Part shown: positions 44,011 through 52,642 of the stretch, piece after piece | How positions within the stretch are numbered: the first letter of the stretch is position 1 | Layout of the letters: every line of letters starts with the position of its first letter | Source of the DNA: Streptomyces meridianus | GTDB taxonomy: Bacteria; Actinomycetota; Actinomycetes; Streptomycetales; Streptomycetaceae | Assembly (NCBI RefSeq): GCF_023703325.1 | Contig: NZ_JAMQGM010000011.1 | Location: 1-64,000, forward strand | Reading direction: 5' to 3' | DNA length: 64,000 nucleotides | Position numbers and translations under genes: made by a program | The notes under the pieces: model-generated | What the model was told of the DNA's origin: nothing | Databases searched by the model: none | What the model saw: the letters and a program-made list of their open reading frames with translations, nothing else

Positions 44011-45033
44011 ATGCGTATCGGACTCATCGGAACAGGACGTATCGGCGCACTTCACGCAGAAGTGCTGGGCGGGCACCCCGAGGTCTCCTCACTGGTCGTC
44101 GCGGACGCCGATGCGGCGCGGGCCGCCGAGGTCGCGGACCGGGTGGGCGGCCGCGCGGCCCCGTCGGTGGACGCCCTGTTCACCGACGGTCCCGACGCCG
44201 TGGTGATCGCCACCGCCACCGCGGCCCACGCCGAACTGATCGGGCGTGCCGCCCGCGCCGGACTGCCCGCTTTCTGCGAGAAGCCGATCGCCCTCGATCT
44301 GCCGGGTACCGTGACGGCGCTGCGGGAGGTGGAGGCGGCCGGGACCGTCCTCCAGCTGGGCTTCATGCGCCGGTTCGACGCCGGCTACCTGGCCGCACGG
44401 GCAGCGGTCCGGTCCGGCGCGCTGGGCCGGCTGCACACCGTGAGGGCCGTCACCTCCGACCCGGCGCCGCCGCCGGCCGCCTATCTGCCAGTGTCGGGCG
44501 GTCTGTACCGCGACTGCCTCGTCCACGACTTCGACATCCTCCGGTGGGTCACGGGCCGTGAGATCACCGAGGTGTACGCGATCGGGTCGGATGCCGGGCC
44601 GGCCATGTTCCGGGACTCCTCGGACGTCAGCAGCGCCGCGGTGCTGCTCACCCTGGACGACGGCACGCTCGCCACGGCGACGGCGACCCGGTGCAACGGC
44701 GCCGGATACGACGTGCGCATGGAACTGGCCGGTGACCGGGACCAGATCGCCGTCGGACTGGACCCGCGCACCCCGATCACGTCGACGGAGATCTCGGGGC
44801 CGCCCGCCCCGGACAAGCCGTGGCCCGGGTTCCTGGAACGCTTCGGTCCCGCCTACGAGGCGGAGTTGGACGCCTTCGTGCAGGTGGCGCGGGGCGAGCT
44901 GGACAACCCGTGCGACGGGCGGGAGGCATTGCGCGCGCTGCTGGTCGCCGAGGCGTGCGAGATGTCGCGGCGGGAGCGCCGGCCGGTCCGGATCGAGGAG
45001 GCCGAGCAGGCCGGGAACGCGGTCCGGGCCTGA
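44011..45033 (+). CDS. Gfo/Idh/MocA oxidoreductase (inositol 2-dehydrogenase-like)
   Basis: A 340-aa NAD(P)-dependent dehydrogenase. The Rossmann motif GLIGTGRIGALHAE is at the N-terminus, the EKPIALD catalytic-Lys motif near residue 92, and GGLYRDCLVHDFDILRWVTG (about 165-185) gives the family Asp-His pair. It matches IolG-type enzymes best among those I can recall. ATG at 44011 has GGTTGGAG upstream. The other iol genes are absent from the window. Confidence 0.88.
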   Translation: MRIGLIGTGRIGALHAEVLGGHPEVSSLVVADADAARAAEVADRVGGRAAPSVDALFTDGPDAVVIATATAAHAELIGRAARAGLPAFCEKPIALDLPGTVTALREVEAAGTVLQLGFMRRFDAGYLAARAAVRSGALGRLHTVRAVTSDPAPPPAAYLPVSGGLYRDCLVHDFDILRWVTGREITEVYAIGSDAGPAMFRDSSDVSSAAVLLTLDDGTLATATATRCNGAGYDVRMELAGDRDQIAVGLDPRTPITSTEISGPPAPDKPWPGFLERFGPAYEAELDAFVQVARGELDNPCDGREALRALLVAEACEMSRRERRPVRIEEAEQAGNAVRA

Positions 45034-45086
45034 GGTCGTCCCCGAACGGCGCCGTCGGCCGCAAGGCGGGGCTCGGTCCGGCACAT

Positions 45087-45473
45087 GCGGGCGGAGTCGA
45101 AGCCGGTCGGCTTCCGGCCGGATGCGGCGCAGCCTTCTGATGACCGGTGTTTGTCGTGGCAGTACGACGCGGGGACGGTGAGCATCTGGACGGTGGCGGG
45201 GCGGTTGCGCGATATCCCCTGCACCGGCCACCGGGATCACCTCGCCACGCTGACCGCGTGCCGCAGAGGCGAGACGGATCTCGTCTACCGCGACGGCAAG
45301 TGGTTCCTCCTCGCTACGTGTGAGGTCGAGCCCGCGCCGATGAACACCGCACCGGTGGACTGGATCGGGGTGGACCGGGGCATCGTGAATCCGGCCACCA
45401 CCAGTGACGGGGACAACCACACCGGCCGCCGACTGGAGCGTTACCGCAGATCCCTTCAGGGCCGGAAAAGTGA
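45087..45473 (+). mobile_element. Deleted remnant of a TnpB element
   Basis: The segment encodes RAESKPVGFRPDAAQPSDDR through DWIGVDRGIVNPATTSDGDN, homologous to the middle of the TnpB at 20724-21883. Shared runs such as GATGACCGGTGTTTGTCGTG are identical. It then jumps from HTGRRLERYRR straight to a right-end-like CCCTTCAGGGCCGG. Relative to the larger copy, the tnpB 5' part and about 600 nt of its 3' part are missing. It cannot make a nuclease. It lies 48 nt upstream of the pcaL-type gene. Confidence 0.85.
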
Positions 45474-45520
45474 CAGGCCCCAGCTTCAGGGGCTTCTGTG
45501 AGATGTGGGAGCGTAAGCCG

Positions 45521-46795
45521 GTGAGCACGACGACGAGAACTCTGCAGTACCGCCTTGACGGGCCGGAAGACGCCCCGGTCCTGATCTTGGGACCGGCTCT
45601 CGGCACCACCTGGCACATGTGGGACCGCCAGATCCCCGAGCTCAGCCGCCAGTGGCGGGTCCTGCGCTTCGACCTGCCCGGCCACGGCGGCGCTCCGGCG
45701 CACGCCGCGACTTCCGTGGCGGATCTCGCCGAACGTCTGCTCGCCACGCTCGACCAGTTGGGCGTCGGAACGTTCGGCTACGCCGGCTGCTCCGCGGGCG
45801 GAGCCGTCGGCATCGAGCTTTCGCTGCGGCACCCGCAGCGCATCGCCTCGCTCGCGCTGGTGTCGGCCGCGGGCCGGTTCGGGACGCCCGACGAGTACCG
45901 TCAGCGCGGCGTCGTGGTGCGCAGCAACGGTCTGGAGCCGATGGCCCGCGCCCTGCCCGACCGCTGGTTCACGTCGTCGTTCGCCGCGTCGCAGCCCGCG
46001 ATACTGGAGTGGGCCGTGCAGATGATGCGGACCACCGATCCGGGTTGCTACATCGGGGCCTGCGAGGCGCTGGCCTCCTTCGACGTGCGCGGGGACCTGT
46101 CCGGCGTCCGGGTGCCGACTCTGGTGGTGGCGGGCTCCGAGGACCGGGTGACCCCGCCCGCGGAGGCCCGTCTGCTCGTCGCCGGCATCCCCGACGCGCG
46201 GCTGGCGCTCGTCCCCGCCGCGTCCCACCTCGCTCCGGTGGAGCAGCCGGCTGCCGTGACGGATCTGCTCGTGCGCCACTTCGACACCGCGTGGCAGGTG
46301 CCGGGGGGCGTCAGCGGCATCGGGCCCCGGCAGAGGGTGCCCGCGCAGTCGGCGCCGGCCTCCCCGTTCGCGGAGCTGTCGGCCGCCGGGGAGCAGCCCG
46401 AGGCGCCGGCCGTGCGCACCGAGTACGAGGCCGGCATGAAGGTGCGCCGTGAGGTGCTCGGGGACGCCCACGTCGACCGTGAGTCGGCGGGCACCGACGA
46501 GTTCACGGCCGAGTTCGACGAGCTCCTGACCCGCAGCACCTGGGGCGGGGTGTGGACGCGTCCCGGCATCGACCGGCGCATGCGCAGCGTCGTGGCCCTG
46601 ACGGCCCTGGTGGCGGGGGGCCACGTCGACGACCTCGCTGCCCACACCCGCGCCGCCCTGCGCACCGGGCTGACCCCCGCCGAGATCCGTGAGGTCCTGC
46701 TCCAGACGGCCGTGTACTGCGGGATGCCGGCAGCCGCGGCCGCCTTCCGGGTCGCCCGCGACGTCATACGGGAGGAGACCACGCCGCACGGGTAG
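45521..46795 (+). CDS. pcaL: 3-Oxoadipate enol-lactonase / 4-carboxymuconolactone decarboxylase fusion
   Basis: A 424-aa PcaD-PcaC fusion, two steps of protocatechuate degradation. The alpha/beta-hydrolase part (about 1-265) has GPALGTTWHMWDRQ, the nucleophile elbow GCSAGG and the His in AASHLAPVEQP. The C-terminal part (about 310-420) is the carboxymuconolactone decarboxylase domain (TALVAGGHVDDLAAHTRAAL, then QTAVYCGMPAA). GTG at 45521 (GGGAG upstream) is preferred because family proteins begin close to STTTRTLQY; ATG at 45503 is possible. No other pca gene adjoins. Confidence 0.88.
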   Translation: MSTTTRTLQYRLDGPEDAPVLILGPALGTTWHMWDRQIPELSRQWRVLRFDLPGHGGAPAHAATSVADLAERLLATLDQLGVGTFGYAGCSAGGAVGIELSLRHPQRIASLALVSAAGRFGTPDEYRQRGVVVRSNGLEPMARALPDRWFTSSFAASQPAILEWAVQMMRTTDPGCYIGACEALASFDVRGDLSGVRVPTLVVAGSEDRVTPPAEARLLVAGIPDARLALVPAASHLAPVEQPAAVTDLLVRHFDTAWQVPGGVSGIGPRQRVPAQSAPASPFAELSAAGEQPEAPAVRTEYEAGMKVRREVLGDAHVDRESAGTDEFTAEFDELLTRSTWGGVWTRPGIDRRMRSVVALTALVAGGHVDDLAAHTRAALRTGLTPAEIREVLLQTAVYCGMPAAAAAFRVARDVIREETTPHG

Positions 46796-46844
46796 CACGA
46801 TGGGAAGTACCGATCCCGCGCACCGCATCGGAGGGGACCACGCT

Positions 46845-47489
46845 GTGGAGCTGACCAAGAAGGGCCACGCCTGCATCCGGCTGGAGAAGGACGGGCAGCG
46901 GCTCGTCATCGATCCCGGCGGGTTCAGCGAGCCGGACGCCGCCGTCGGGGCGGACGCGGTGCTCGTCACGCACGAGCACGCGGACCACTTCGACGAACAG
47001 CGGTTGCGGGCGGCCCTGGAGAGCAACCCGGGGGCGGCCGTCTGGACCCTGCGCAGCGTCGCGGACCGGATCGCCGGGGTCTTCCCCGGCCGGGTGCACA
47101 CGGTCGGACACGGGGACACGTTCTCCGCGGCGGGTTTCGACATCGAGGTGCACGGGGAGTTGCACGCCGTGATCCACCCCGACATCCCGCGGGTCACGAA
47201 CGTCGGCTATCTCGTGGACGGCGCGGTCTTCCATCCCGGCGACGCCCTGACCGTGCCGGAGCGGCCGGTGGAGACGCTGATGCTGCCGGTGCACGCACCC
47301 TGGAACAAGATCGGCGAAGTGATCGACTACGTGCGGGAGGTCGCGCCGCAGCGGGCGATCGATGTTCACGACGGCCTGCTGAGCGATGTCGCCCGGACGG
47401 TCTACGACCGTATGCTCGGGCCGGACGGCCCGGGGGTCGCGGGTGCGGTCCACTCCCGCCTCCAGCCGGGGGAGTCGGTCGGGCTCTGA
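46845..47489 (+). CDS. MBL-fold metal-dependent hydrolase (UlaG-like)
   Basis: A 214-aa metallo-beta-lactamase-fold protein. The metal motif is THEHADHFD (about residue 44), with HPDIPRVTNVGYLV, FHPGDAL and VHAPWNKIGE supplying later ligands. It belongs to the small UlaG-like group with unknown substrates. GTG at 46845 has GGAGGGG 8 nt upstream; the in-frame region before it is poor. It follows pcaL by 49 nt, so cotranscription is likely. Confidence 0.85.
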   Translation: MELTKKGHACIRLEKDGQRLVIDPGGFSEPDAAVGADAVLVTHEHADHFDEQRLRAALESNPGAAVWTLRSVADRIAGVFPGRVHTVGHGDTFSAAGFDIEVHGELHAVIHPDIPRVTNVGYLVDGAVFHPGDALTVPERPVETLMLPVHAPWNKIGEVIDYVREVAPQRAIDVHDGLLSDVARTVYDRMLGPDGPGVAGAVHSRLQPGESVGL

Positions 47490-47610
47490 CGGGCTCCGAC
47501 CGGTGCCGGTGGCCCTGGCGGCCTGCTGCCACGGGTCCCCGTCCCGGCCCGAGCGGATGGCCGGGGCGGCTGCGGGGCCCGTTGTCGGCGGCCCCCGATA
47601 GCCTTGGCGC

Positions 47611-48390
47611 ATGCGCATCGCCACCTGGAACGTCAACTCGATCACCGCCCGGCTGCCCCGGCTGCTGGCCTGGCTGGAGAGCAGCGGCACCGACGTGCTG
47701 TGCATCCAGGAGACCAAGTGCACCGACGAGCAGTTCCCGCGCGAGCAGCTCAAGGAACTCGGTTACGAGGCCGCGGTGAACGCCGACGGCCGCTGGAACG
47801 GCGTCGCCCTCCTGTCCAGGGTCGGGATGGAGGACATGGTTGCGGGGCTTCCCGGCGGCCCCGAGTACGACGGCGTGCAGGAGCCGCGTGCGATCTCGGC
47901 CACCTGCGGCGGCGTCCGCGTCTGGTCGGTGTACGTCCCGAACGGCCGCGAGGTGGAGCACGCGCACTACGCCTACAAGCTGCGCTGGCTCGAGGACCTC
48001 GGTGCGGCGGTGGCCGGCGACGCCTCCGGCGGGCGTCCGTTCGCGGTGCTGGGGGACTTCAACATCGCGCCGGCCGACGAGGACGTGTGGGACCCGGCGG
48101 CCTTCGAGGGACTGACGCATGTCACCCCGGCCGAGCGGGCGGCGCTGGAGAGCCTGCGGGCCAGGGGCCTGACCGACATCGTGCCGCGCCCGTTGAAGTA
48201 CGACCGCGCCTTCACTTACTGGGACTACCGCCAGCTGTGCTTCCCGAAGAACCGGGGCATGCGGATCGACCTGGTCCTCGGCAACCAGTCCTTCACCGTC
48301 GCGGTGAAGGACGTCTACTCCGACCGCGAGGAGCGCAAGGGCAAGGGCGCCTCCGATCACGCACCCGTCGTGGTGGACCTCGAGGTGTAG
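47611..48390 (+). CDS. xthA: Exodeoxyribonuclease III
   Basis: A 259-aa exonuclease III/AP endonuclease. RIATWNVNSITARLPRLLAWLE at the N-terminus, IQETKCTDEQFP with the metal Glu, GDFNIAPADEDVWD and the terminal KGASDHAPVVVDLEV with the catalytic Asp-His are all intact. It repairs abasic sites in DNA. Monocistronic, with a shared terminator downstream. Confidence 0.95.
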   Translation: MRIATWNVNSITARLPRLLAWLESSGTDVLCIQETKCTDEQFPREQLKELGYEAAVNADGRWNGVALLSRVGMEDMVAGLPGGPEYDGVQEPRAISATCGGVRVWSVYVPNGREVEHAHYAYKLRWLEDLGAAVAGDASGGRPFAVLGDFNIAPADEDVWDPAAFEGLTHVTPAERAALESLRARGLTDIVPRPLKYDRAFTYWDYRQLCFPKNRGMRIDLVLGNQSFTVAVKDVYSDREERKGKGASDHAPVVVDLEV

Positions 48391-48419
48391 CCCGGCGCGG
48401 GCCGGCCGGGCGCGCCGGG
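48391..48419. terminator. Bidirectional hairpin between xthA and SGNH hydrolase gene
   Basis: CCCGGCGCG and CGCGCCGGG arms begin directly after the xthA stop codon and end 7 nt before the convergent gene's stop. Confidence 0.6.
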
Positions 48420-48425
48420 CCTGCC

Positions 48426-50261
48426 TCAGGACTCGAGGGCCCGCAGATCGATCGACTCGGCGAGCGCCCGCAGACCCGCGTCGCCGGGGTGCAGGTGGTC
48501 GCCGCTGTCGTACTCGGGCCGCATCCGGGACGGCCGTGACGGGTCGCGGACGACGGCGTCGAAGTCGAGCAGCGCGTCGAACACGGCGTTCTTCCCGGCG
48601 TTCGCGCGCAGGAACGTGTTGACGGCGGTGCGCCGGGCGTCCACCTCGGGGGTGCAGTCGTGGTATCCCTCGCAGGGCGCGATCGTGGCGGCCACCACCC
48701 GCAGTCCGCGAGCGCGGGACCGTTCGGCAATCGCCTTCAGGCCCTCGACCACGTCCGCGGCCGAGGTGCCCCAGCGCACGTCGTTGATCCCTTCGAAGAC
48801 GACGACCGTCCGCGCGCCGGTCTGCGACAGCACGTCCCGGTCCAGCCGGTGCTGGGCGCTCACCCCGCCGGTGTCGGTGCTGACCCCGTCACCGGGGTAA
48901 CGGTCCGTCACGATCCGGTTGGCGGAGATGCCGTGGTTGAGGACGCCGTAGCGCGGTACTTCGTCCTGGTTCCGCAAGCGCTCGGCGAGAACGTCCGGCC
49001 AGCGGTGGTTGGCGTCCCGTGTCGACCGGACCCCGTCGGTGATGGAGTCACCGAGCGCCACGACCGTCCCTGGGCCCCCGCCCACGTCGACACCGGTGAG
49101 GAAGGGCCAGGTGGTGAGGGTGCCGGTGTACGAGTCCGGACCGCTCTCACCCGTCCGGTCACCGCTGCCCCGGGCACTGATGAACGAGCGCTGGATCGCC
49201 TGGCTGTGCACCGGCGCCGCCGTCACCGTTCCCGGCAGGTGGATGCTGACCAGCAGGTTCGCTCCGGCCGGGACGGTGAAGCCGAGCGGGTCGGAGAGCA
49301 GCTGCGCGCCCGCGGGGATCCGTGCCCCGGGCCGGCCGCCGAAGGACAGGGCCGCCGGCTCCTGTTGCGCCGTCGCCCCCTCGGCCTGCGCCGCGACACT
49401 GGCGTGGCCGATCTCCACCGGTTGCCCGGCGAAGGTGTTGGCCAGCCGGATGCGGACCTTCCTGCCACCGGAACTGCTGTGCACCACCAGGCGCAGGGTC
49501 CGGTCCGTCCATGGTCCGACCGCGGTGTACCCGGCCGGGCTCGCCGCCCAGCTGCCGGTCCAGGAACCGACCACCGGCGTGCGCACCGCTGCGGCGAAGA
49601 CGTGCAGGTCGGTGTCCGGCCCGGGGTCCTTCGGCAGGATGACGGAGGAGATCGTGCGGCCCCGTTCGACGGGCACGCTCACCGCGTACAGCCGTGCCTT
49701 CCCGGCCTGTTGGCCGGCTGGGGTGTTGATGTGCGGCAGCGCGACGGCCTTGGTGGCGAGGCTTCCGGTCCGCCAGTCCGGCGCGGTGAGGGTGTAGCTG
49801 CTCGTGGAACCGTCGGCGTAGCGGATCGTGCCGGTGCCCGCCACTGCGCCGCCGGGTGAGCGAAGTGACGTTCCTGCGACCAGGAAGGACACGGCGTTCC
49901 CCGAGCCGTGCAGCCGCACCGCCTGCCCGTCGGACCGGACGTTGTCGGGCTTGCCGGACGCCGACCGCGGCCACTCCAGCCGCGCTGCGTCCAGAGTGAG
50001 GCGCTGACCGGGTGTCCATCCTGCGGCGCTCAGATCCTGCGCGGACAGCGAGTTCCCGGATCCGTCGAAGTCGGCCTCGCCGGGGTGGCCGTCCCGGCTG
50101 ACGGCCGTGTTGTCGAAGTGCTGCTCCAGAGGCAGCGGACGTCCCGGCCCCTGTGCGCCGTTCTCCGGGTCCGCGTTCGCCGGGGCGCCTGCGGCCAGCA
50201 CGGCGAACGCCGCTCCCGCCGCCAGTCCCCCGGCCGTCCACCGTCTTCTTCCGACGAGCAT
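48426..50261 (-). CDS. Secreted SGNH/GDSL hydrolase
   Basis: A 611-aa exported esterase or lipase-like protein. A signal peptide (GLAAGAAFAVLAAGAPANA, about 12-30) precedes a beta-rich N-terminal domain (about 40-210), then an SGNH domain. Block I is VVALGDSITDG (Ser near 402), block III is FEGINDV and block V is SGDHLHPGD with the Asp-His pair. Carbohydrate or plant-polymer ester cleavage is likely. ATG has GGAGGGGACG upstream. Confidence 0.88.
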   Translation of the reverse strand: MLVGRRRWTAGGLAAGAAFAVLAAGAPANADPENGAQGPGRPLPLEQHFDNTAVSRDGHPGEADFDGSGNSLSAQDLSAAGWTPGQRLTLDAARLEWPRSASGKPDNVRSDGQAVRLHGSGNAVSFLVAGTSLRSPGGAVAGTGTIRYADGSTSSYTLTAPDWRTGSLATKAVALPHINTPAGQQAGKARLYAVSVPVERGRTISSVILPKDPGPDTDLHVFAAAVRTPVVGSWTGSWAASPAGYTAVGPWTDRTLRLVVHSSSGGRKVRIRLANTFAGQPVEIGHASVAAQAEGATAQQEPAALSFGGRPGARIPAGAQLLSDPLGFTVPAGANLLVSIHLPGTVTAAPVHSQAIQRSFISARGSGDRTGESGPDSYTGTLTTWPFLTGVDVGGGPGTVVALGDSITDGVRSTRDANHRWPDVLAERLRNQDEVPRYGVLNHGISANRIVTDRYPGDGVSTDTGGVSAQHRLDRDVLSQTGARTVVVFEGINDVRWGTSAADVVEGLKAIAERSRARGLRVVAATIAPCEGYHDCTPEVDARRTAVNTFLRANAGKNAVFDALLDFDAVVRDPSRPSRMRPEYDSGDHLHPGDAGLRALAESIDLRALES

Positions 50262-50397
50262 GCCCGTCCCCTCCCGGATCGGCAGCGGTTCGCAGGTGCC
50301 CGACGACCGTAAGGAGGTGCATACGGTGCGTCAACAGTCCGTGCCGGAATCGCGCGCCCCATGGTGCGAAAGGGCGAGCGAATGCCACTCTGGCAGC

Positions 50398-50847
50398 ATG
50401 AAAATCGCGATCCTGGACAAGTGGCGTAAACGGCATGAGGCGGTGCGCGGCGCCGCGGCGCCGGGGTCCGCGGACCGTCCGGCCGAGGACCGGGAAGGGG
50501 TGGCGGCCCTGCTGTCGGAGTGCGAACTCCTGCGGGTGCAGGCCGCGCAGGCCGGGCTGCGACTGGACGACACTCCCGCCTCCCTCGAGCAGCTCGACCA
50601 GGTCGTGCCCCGCTGGCGCGGCGACGAGGACGCCGAGGGGTGGCTCGGCAACGACGCGGGGCTGTACCTGGGCACGGTGCTGGTCCGGACGGTGCCCGGT
50701 ACGCACTGGCAGGTCTGGCCGACCGGGCGCCCGGTGGTCGTCCTGCGCTCCGGACGCCGGATCGACGTCGTGGAACGGGGCCGCGAGTGGGCGCGCCACG
50801 GCAGCCCCGAGCTGTCCCAGGTCTACGCGGAGGCCTCGGAGGCGTAG
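50398..50847 (+). CDS. Conserved streptomycete protein (DUF6278-like)
   Basis: A 149-aa soluble protein with a helical first half (EGVAALLSECELLRVQAAQAG, PASLEQLDQVVPRW) and a beta-rich second half (GLYLGTVLVRTVPGTHWQVW, PVVVLRSGRRIDVVERGREW). I recognise this layout from conserved actinomycete proteins of unknown function. The start is ATG at 50398 after a weak GGCAG. Confidence 0.65.
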   Translation: MKIAILDKWRKRHEAVRGAAAPGSADRPAEDREGVAALLSECELLRVQAAQAGLRLDDTPASLEQLDQVVPRWRGDEDAEGWLGNDAGLYLGTVLVRTVPGTHWQVWPTGRPVVVLRSGRRIDVVERGREWARHGSPELSQVYAEASEA

Positions 50848-50862
50848 TCGCGGGCTCCCGTC

Positions 50863-51621
50863 TCAGCGGAGCGCGGAACGCCCCGTGGGTGAAAGCCGGA
50901 GGACCTCGCTCGGGCCGGTGAGCCGCCCGGCCAGTTCGGGGAGAACGTCCCGCTGCCACACCGTCAGGGAGGCCAGTCGGGCGCGGTGTTTCTCGTGGTG
51001 GTCGGCATCCGCGAAGACGGAGACCTCGACGAACACGTGCTCCCCGGTGCGCACCGGCAGACGGGGGAACGTGTTCTCGGCGGCCTCCGTTCGAAAGCAG
51101 GCGGCCGGAGGTGACCCGGCACCGGCCAACAGGGGCCGTACGCGATCCTCGTGGAACCCGACGAAGTCCTCCAGTGCCGCCGCACTCCCGAGACGGTGGA
51201 TGGTCACCGTCACGAGAGCAGGGGAAACGGCAGCGGTCGTCCCGGTGGGAGGACGGGATGCCGCCGGTTCGGCGAATCCGCTGTCCGCGGTGGCCGGCCG
51301 GAGCAGCAGGACGTTGTCCGAGTCGGCCATCGTGTCGTTGGCCGCTCCCCGGTGCTCCTGCCACGCGGGGTGCCGTTCGTAGAACGCGGACAGGGATCGC
51401 GCGCGCGTCGTCATGTCGGGGAACGCCCGGAGCCAGACGAAGCGGTCCCGATTTCCGAGGTCGCGGAACTGCCCGACCACACGCATGCCCACCTCCTCCT
51501 GAGACTCGACGAAGTGCTGGTCGAAGAGGTCGATCAGATCGTCCCGGCGGCCAGGCTGCAGGGTGTACTGCCGCAGTTCGAGGACATCGAGCCGTTGCGG
51601 TTCGGTGCTGTTCCGGTGCAT
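50863..51621 (-). CDS. NIPSNAP-family protein
   Basis: A 252-aa protein with two ferredoxin-like NIPSNAP repeats: the first is LDVLELRQYTLQPGRRDDLIDLF...WLRAFPDM (about 10-105), the second VTVTIHRLGSAAALEDFVGF onward (about 135-230). Members are small stress-responsive alpha/beta-barrel dimers of unclear chemistry. ATG at 51621 has GGAGG 6 nt upstream, which sets the start. Confidence 0.8.
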   Translation of the reverse strand: MHRNSTEPQRLDVLELRQYTLQPGRRDDLIDLFDQHFVESQEEVGMRVVGQFRDLGNRDRFVWLRAFPDMTTRARSLSAFYERHPAWQEHRGAANDTMADSDNVLLLRPATADSGFAEPAASRPPTGTTAAVSPALVTVTIHRLGSAAALEDFVGFHEDRVRPLLAGAGSPPAACFRTEAAENTFPRLPVRTGEHVFVEVSVFADADHHEKHRARLASLTVWQRDVLPELAGRLTGPSEVLRLSPTGRSALR

Positions 51622-51775
51622 GAGTGGCCTCCGTCGCAGTGATGCGGACTCGTCCCCCGACGAGAGAGGAGATTCAATGTAGGTGACACCGCTGACAGTG
51701 CCTCCCTCGCAGCAGTAGGGCACCGCCCCCGTTTGCGGAACCAGGAGCACTACCGCCCGCGTTGACACCGTCCCG

Positions 51776-52534
51776 TCAGGCAGGCTCCCCGGCGGACTCG
51801 GGGACCTCCTCGGTGACGGGGGAGGTCGCATCCCGGGTCACGTCCTTCACCAGCTCCACGACGTCCGGCCCGTAGGCCTCGGAGTCGACGACCTTGAGCA
51901 GCAGGCAGAACGCGTTGCCGTGCTTGCGGGCGAGCCTCTCGTGATGACGGAGCAGGTAGCGCACGGCGGCCTGGTTTGCCACGGCGCGCTGACCGCAGGC
52001 GAGGAACACCGGCCGGGCGCTCGCGCCGCCGGTCAGACGCGCGAGCAGGACGTACTCGGCGCGGCCCTCCTCCATGGCGAACGTCTCGCCCCCGACGGAG
52101 AAGGAGACCGCAAAGGTCTTCCGGCCGGCTCCCGGTTCCGGGCCGGACGCGATCCGCACCCCCGGCAGGAGCGCCCGCAGGTGCGCGGCGGTGCGCTGGT
52201 TGGAGACCGGGCCGCCGAAACAGAACTCGGTCCGCTCACCGAAGCCCTGCTGCACCGCGTCATGGGCGACGATCTGCACGTTCGCCCCGCAGTCCTTGAC
52301 GAGCGCGGCGAGTTCGAGCAGGCCGAAGACGTCCCGTCGGGCAACGCTCCAGTCCTCGCCGCCGGCCTTCCGGTTGACCACGAGCAGGCACTCGGAGTTC
52401 CCCGGGAGGCCGAAGAAGCGCTGCTTGCGGCGGAGCCTGCGCCGCCACAGGTAGGTTCGGGCGAACCAGCCGATGGCGGCGGCGATGCCGGTGGCGATCA
52501 GGCCCAGCACGATGTCGCGTATGTCGTCGTTCAC
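51776..52534 (-). CDS. Single-pass membrane protein of unknown function
   Basis: A 252-aa protein with an N-terminal transmembrane helix (IVLGLIATGIAAAIGWFARTYL, about 8-28), a positive RRRLRRKQR stop and a cytoplasmic alpha/beta domain. Notable strings are ECLLVVNRKAGGEDWSVARR, FCFGGPVSNQRTAAHLRALL and YVLLARLTGG. The GGPxSN loop resembles a nucleotide- or ligand-binding turn, as in SLOG/Rossmann-like folds, but I cannot assign a family. GTG start. It is not obviously linked to its neighbours. Confidence 0.65.
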   Translation of the reverse strand: MNDDIRDIVLGLIATGIAAAIGWFARTYLWRRRLRRKQRFFGLPGNSECLLVVNRKAGGEDWSVARRDVFGLLELAALVKDCGANVQIVAHDAVQQGFGERTEFCFGGPVSNQRTAAHLRALLPGVRIASGPEPGAGRKTFAVSFSVGGETFAMEEGRAEYVLLARLTGGASARPVFLACGQRAVANQAAVRYLLRHHERLARKHGNAFCLLLKVVDSEAYGPDVVELVKDVTRDATSPVTEEVPESAGEPA

Positions 52535-52642
52535 GCGGGAAATGTATCCGCATCCGGCGACCCTGTTCGAGTCCGTGATGTTGCTGACGCAGAAGGGCGC
52601 GCGAAGTTAGGCTTCCGGCACGCCGGTTGAGTGGAGGAACGG

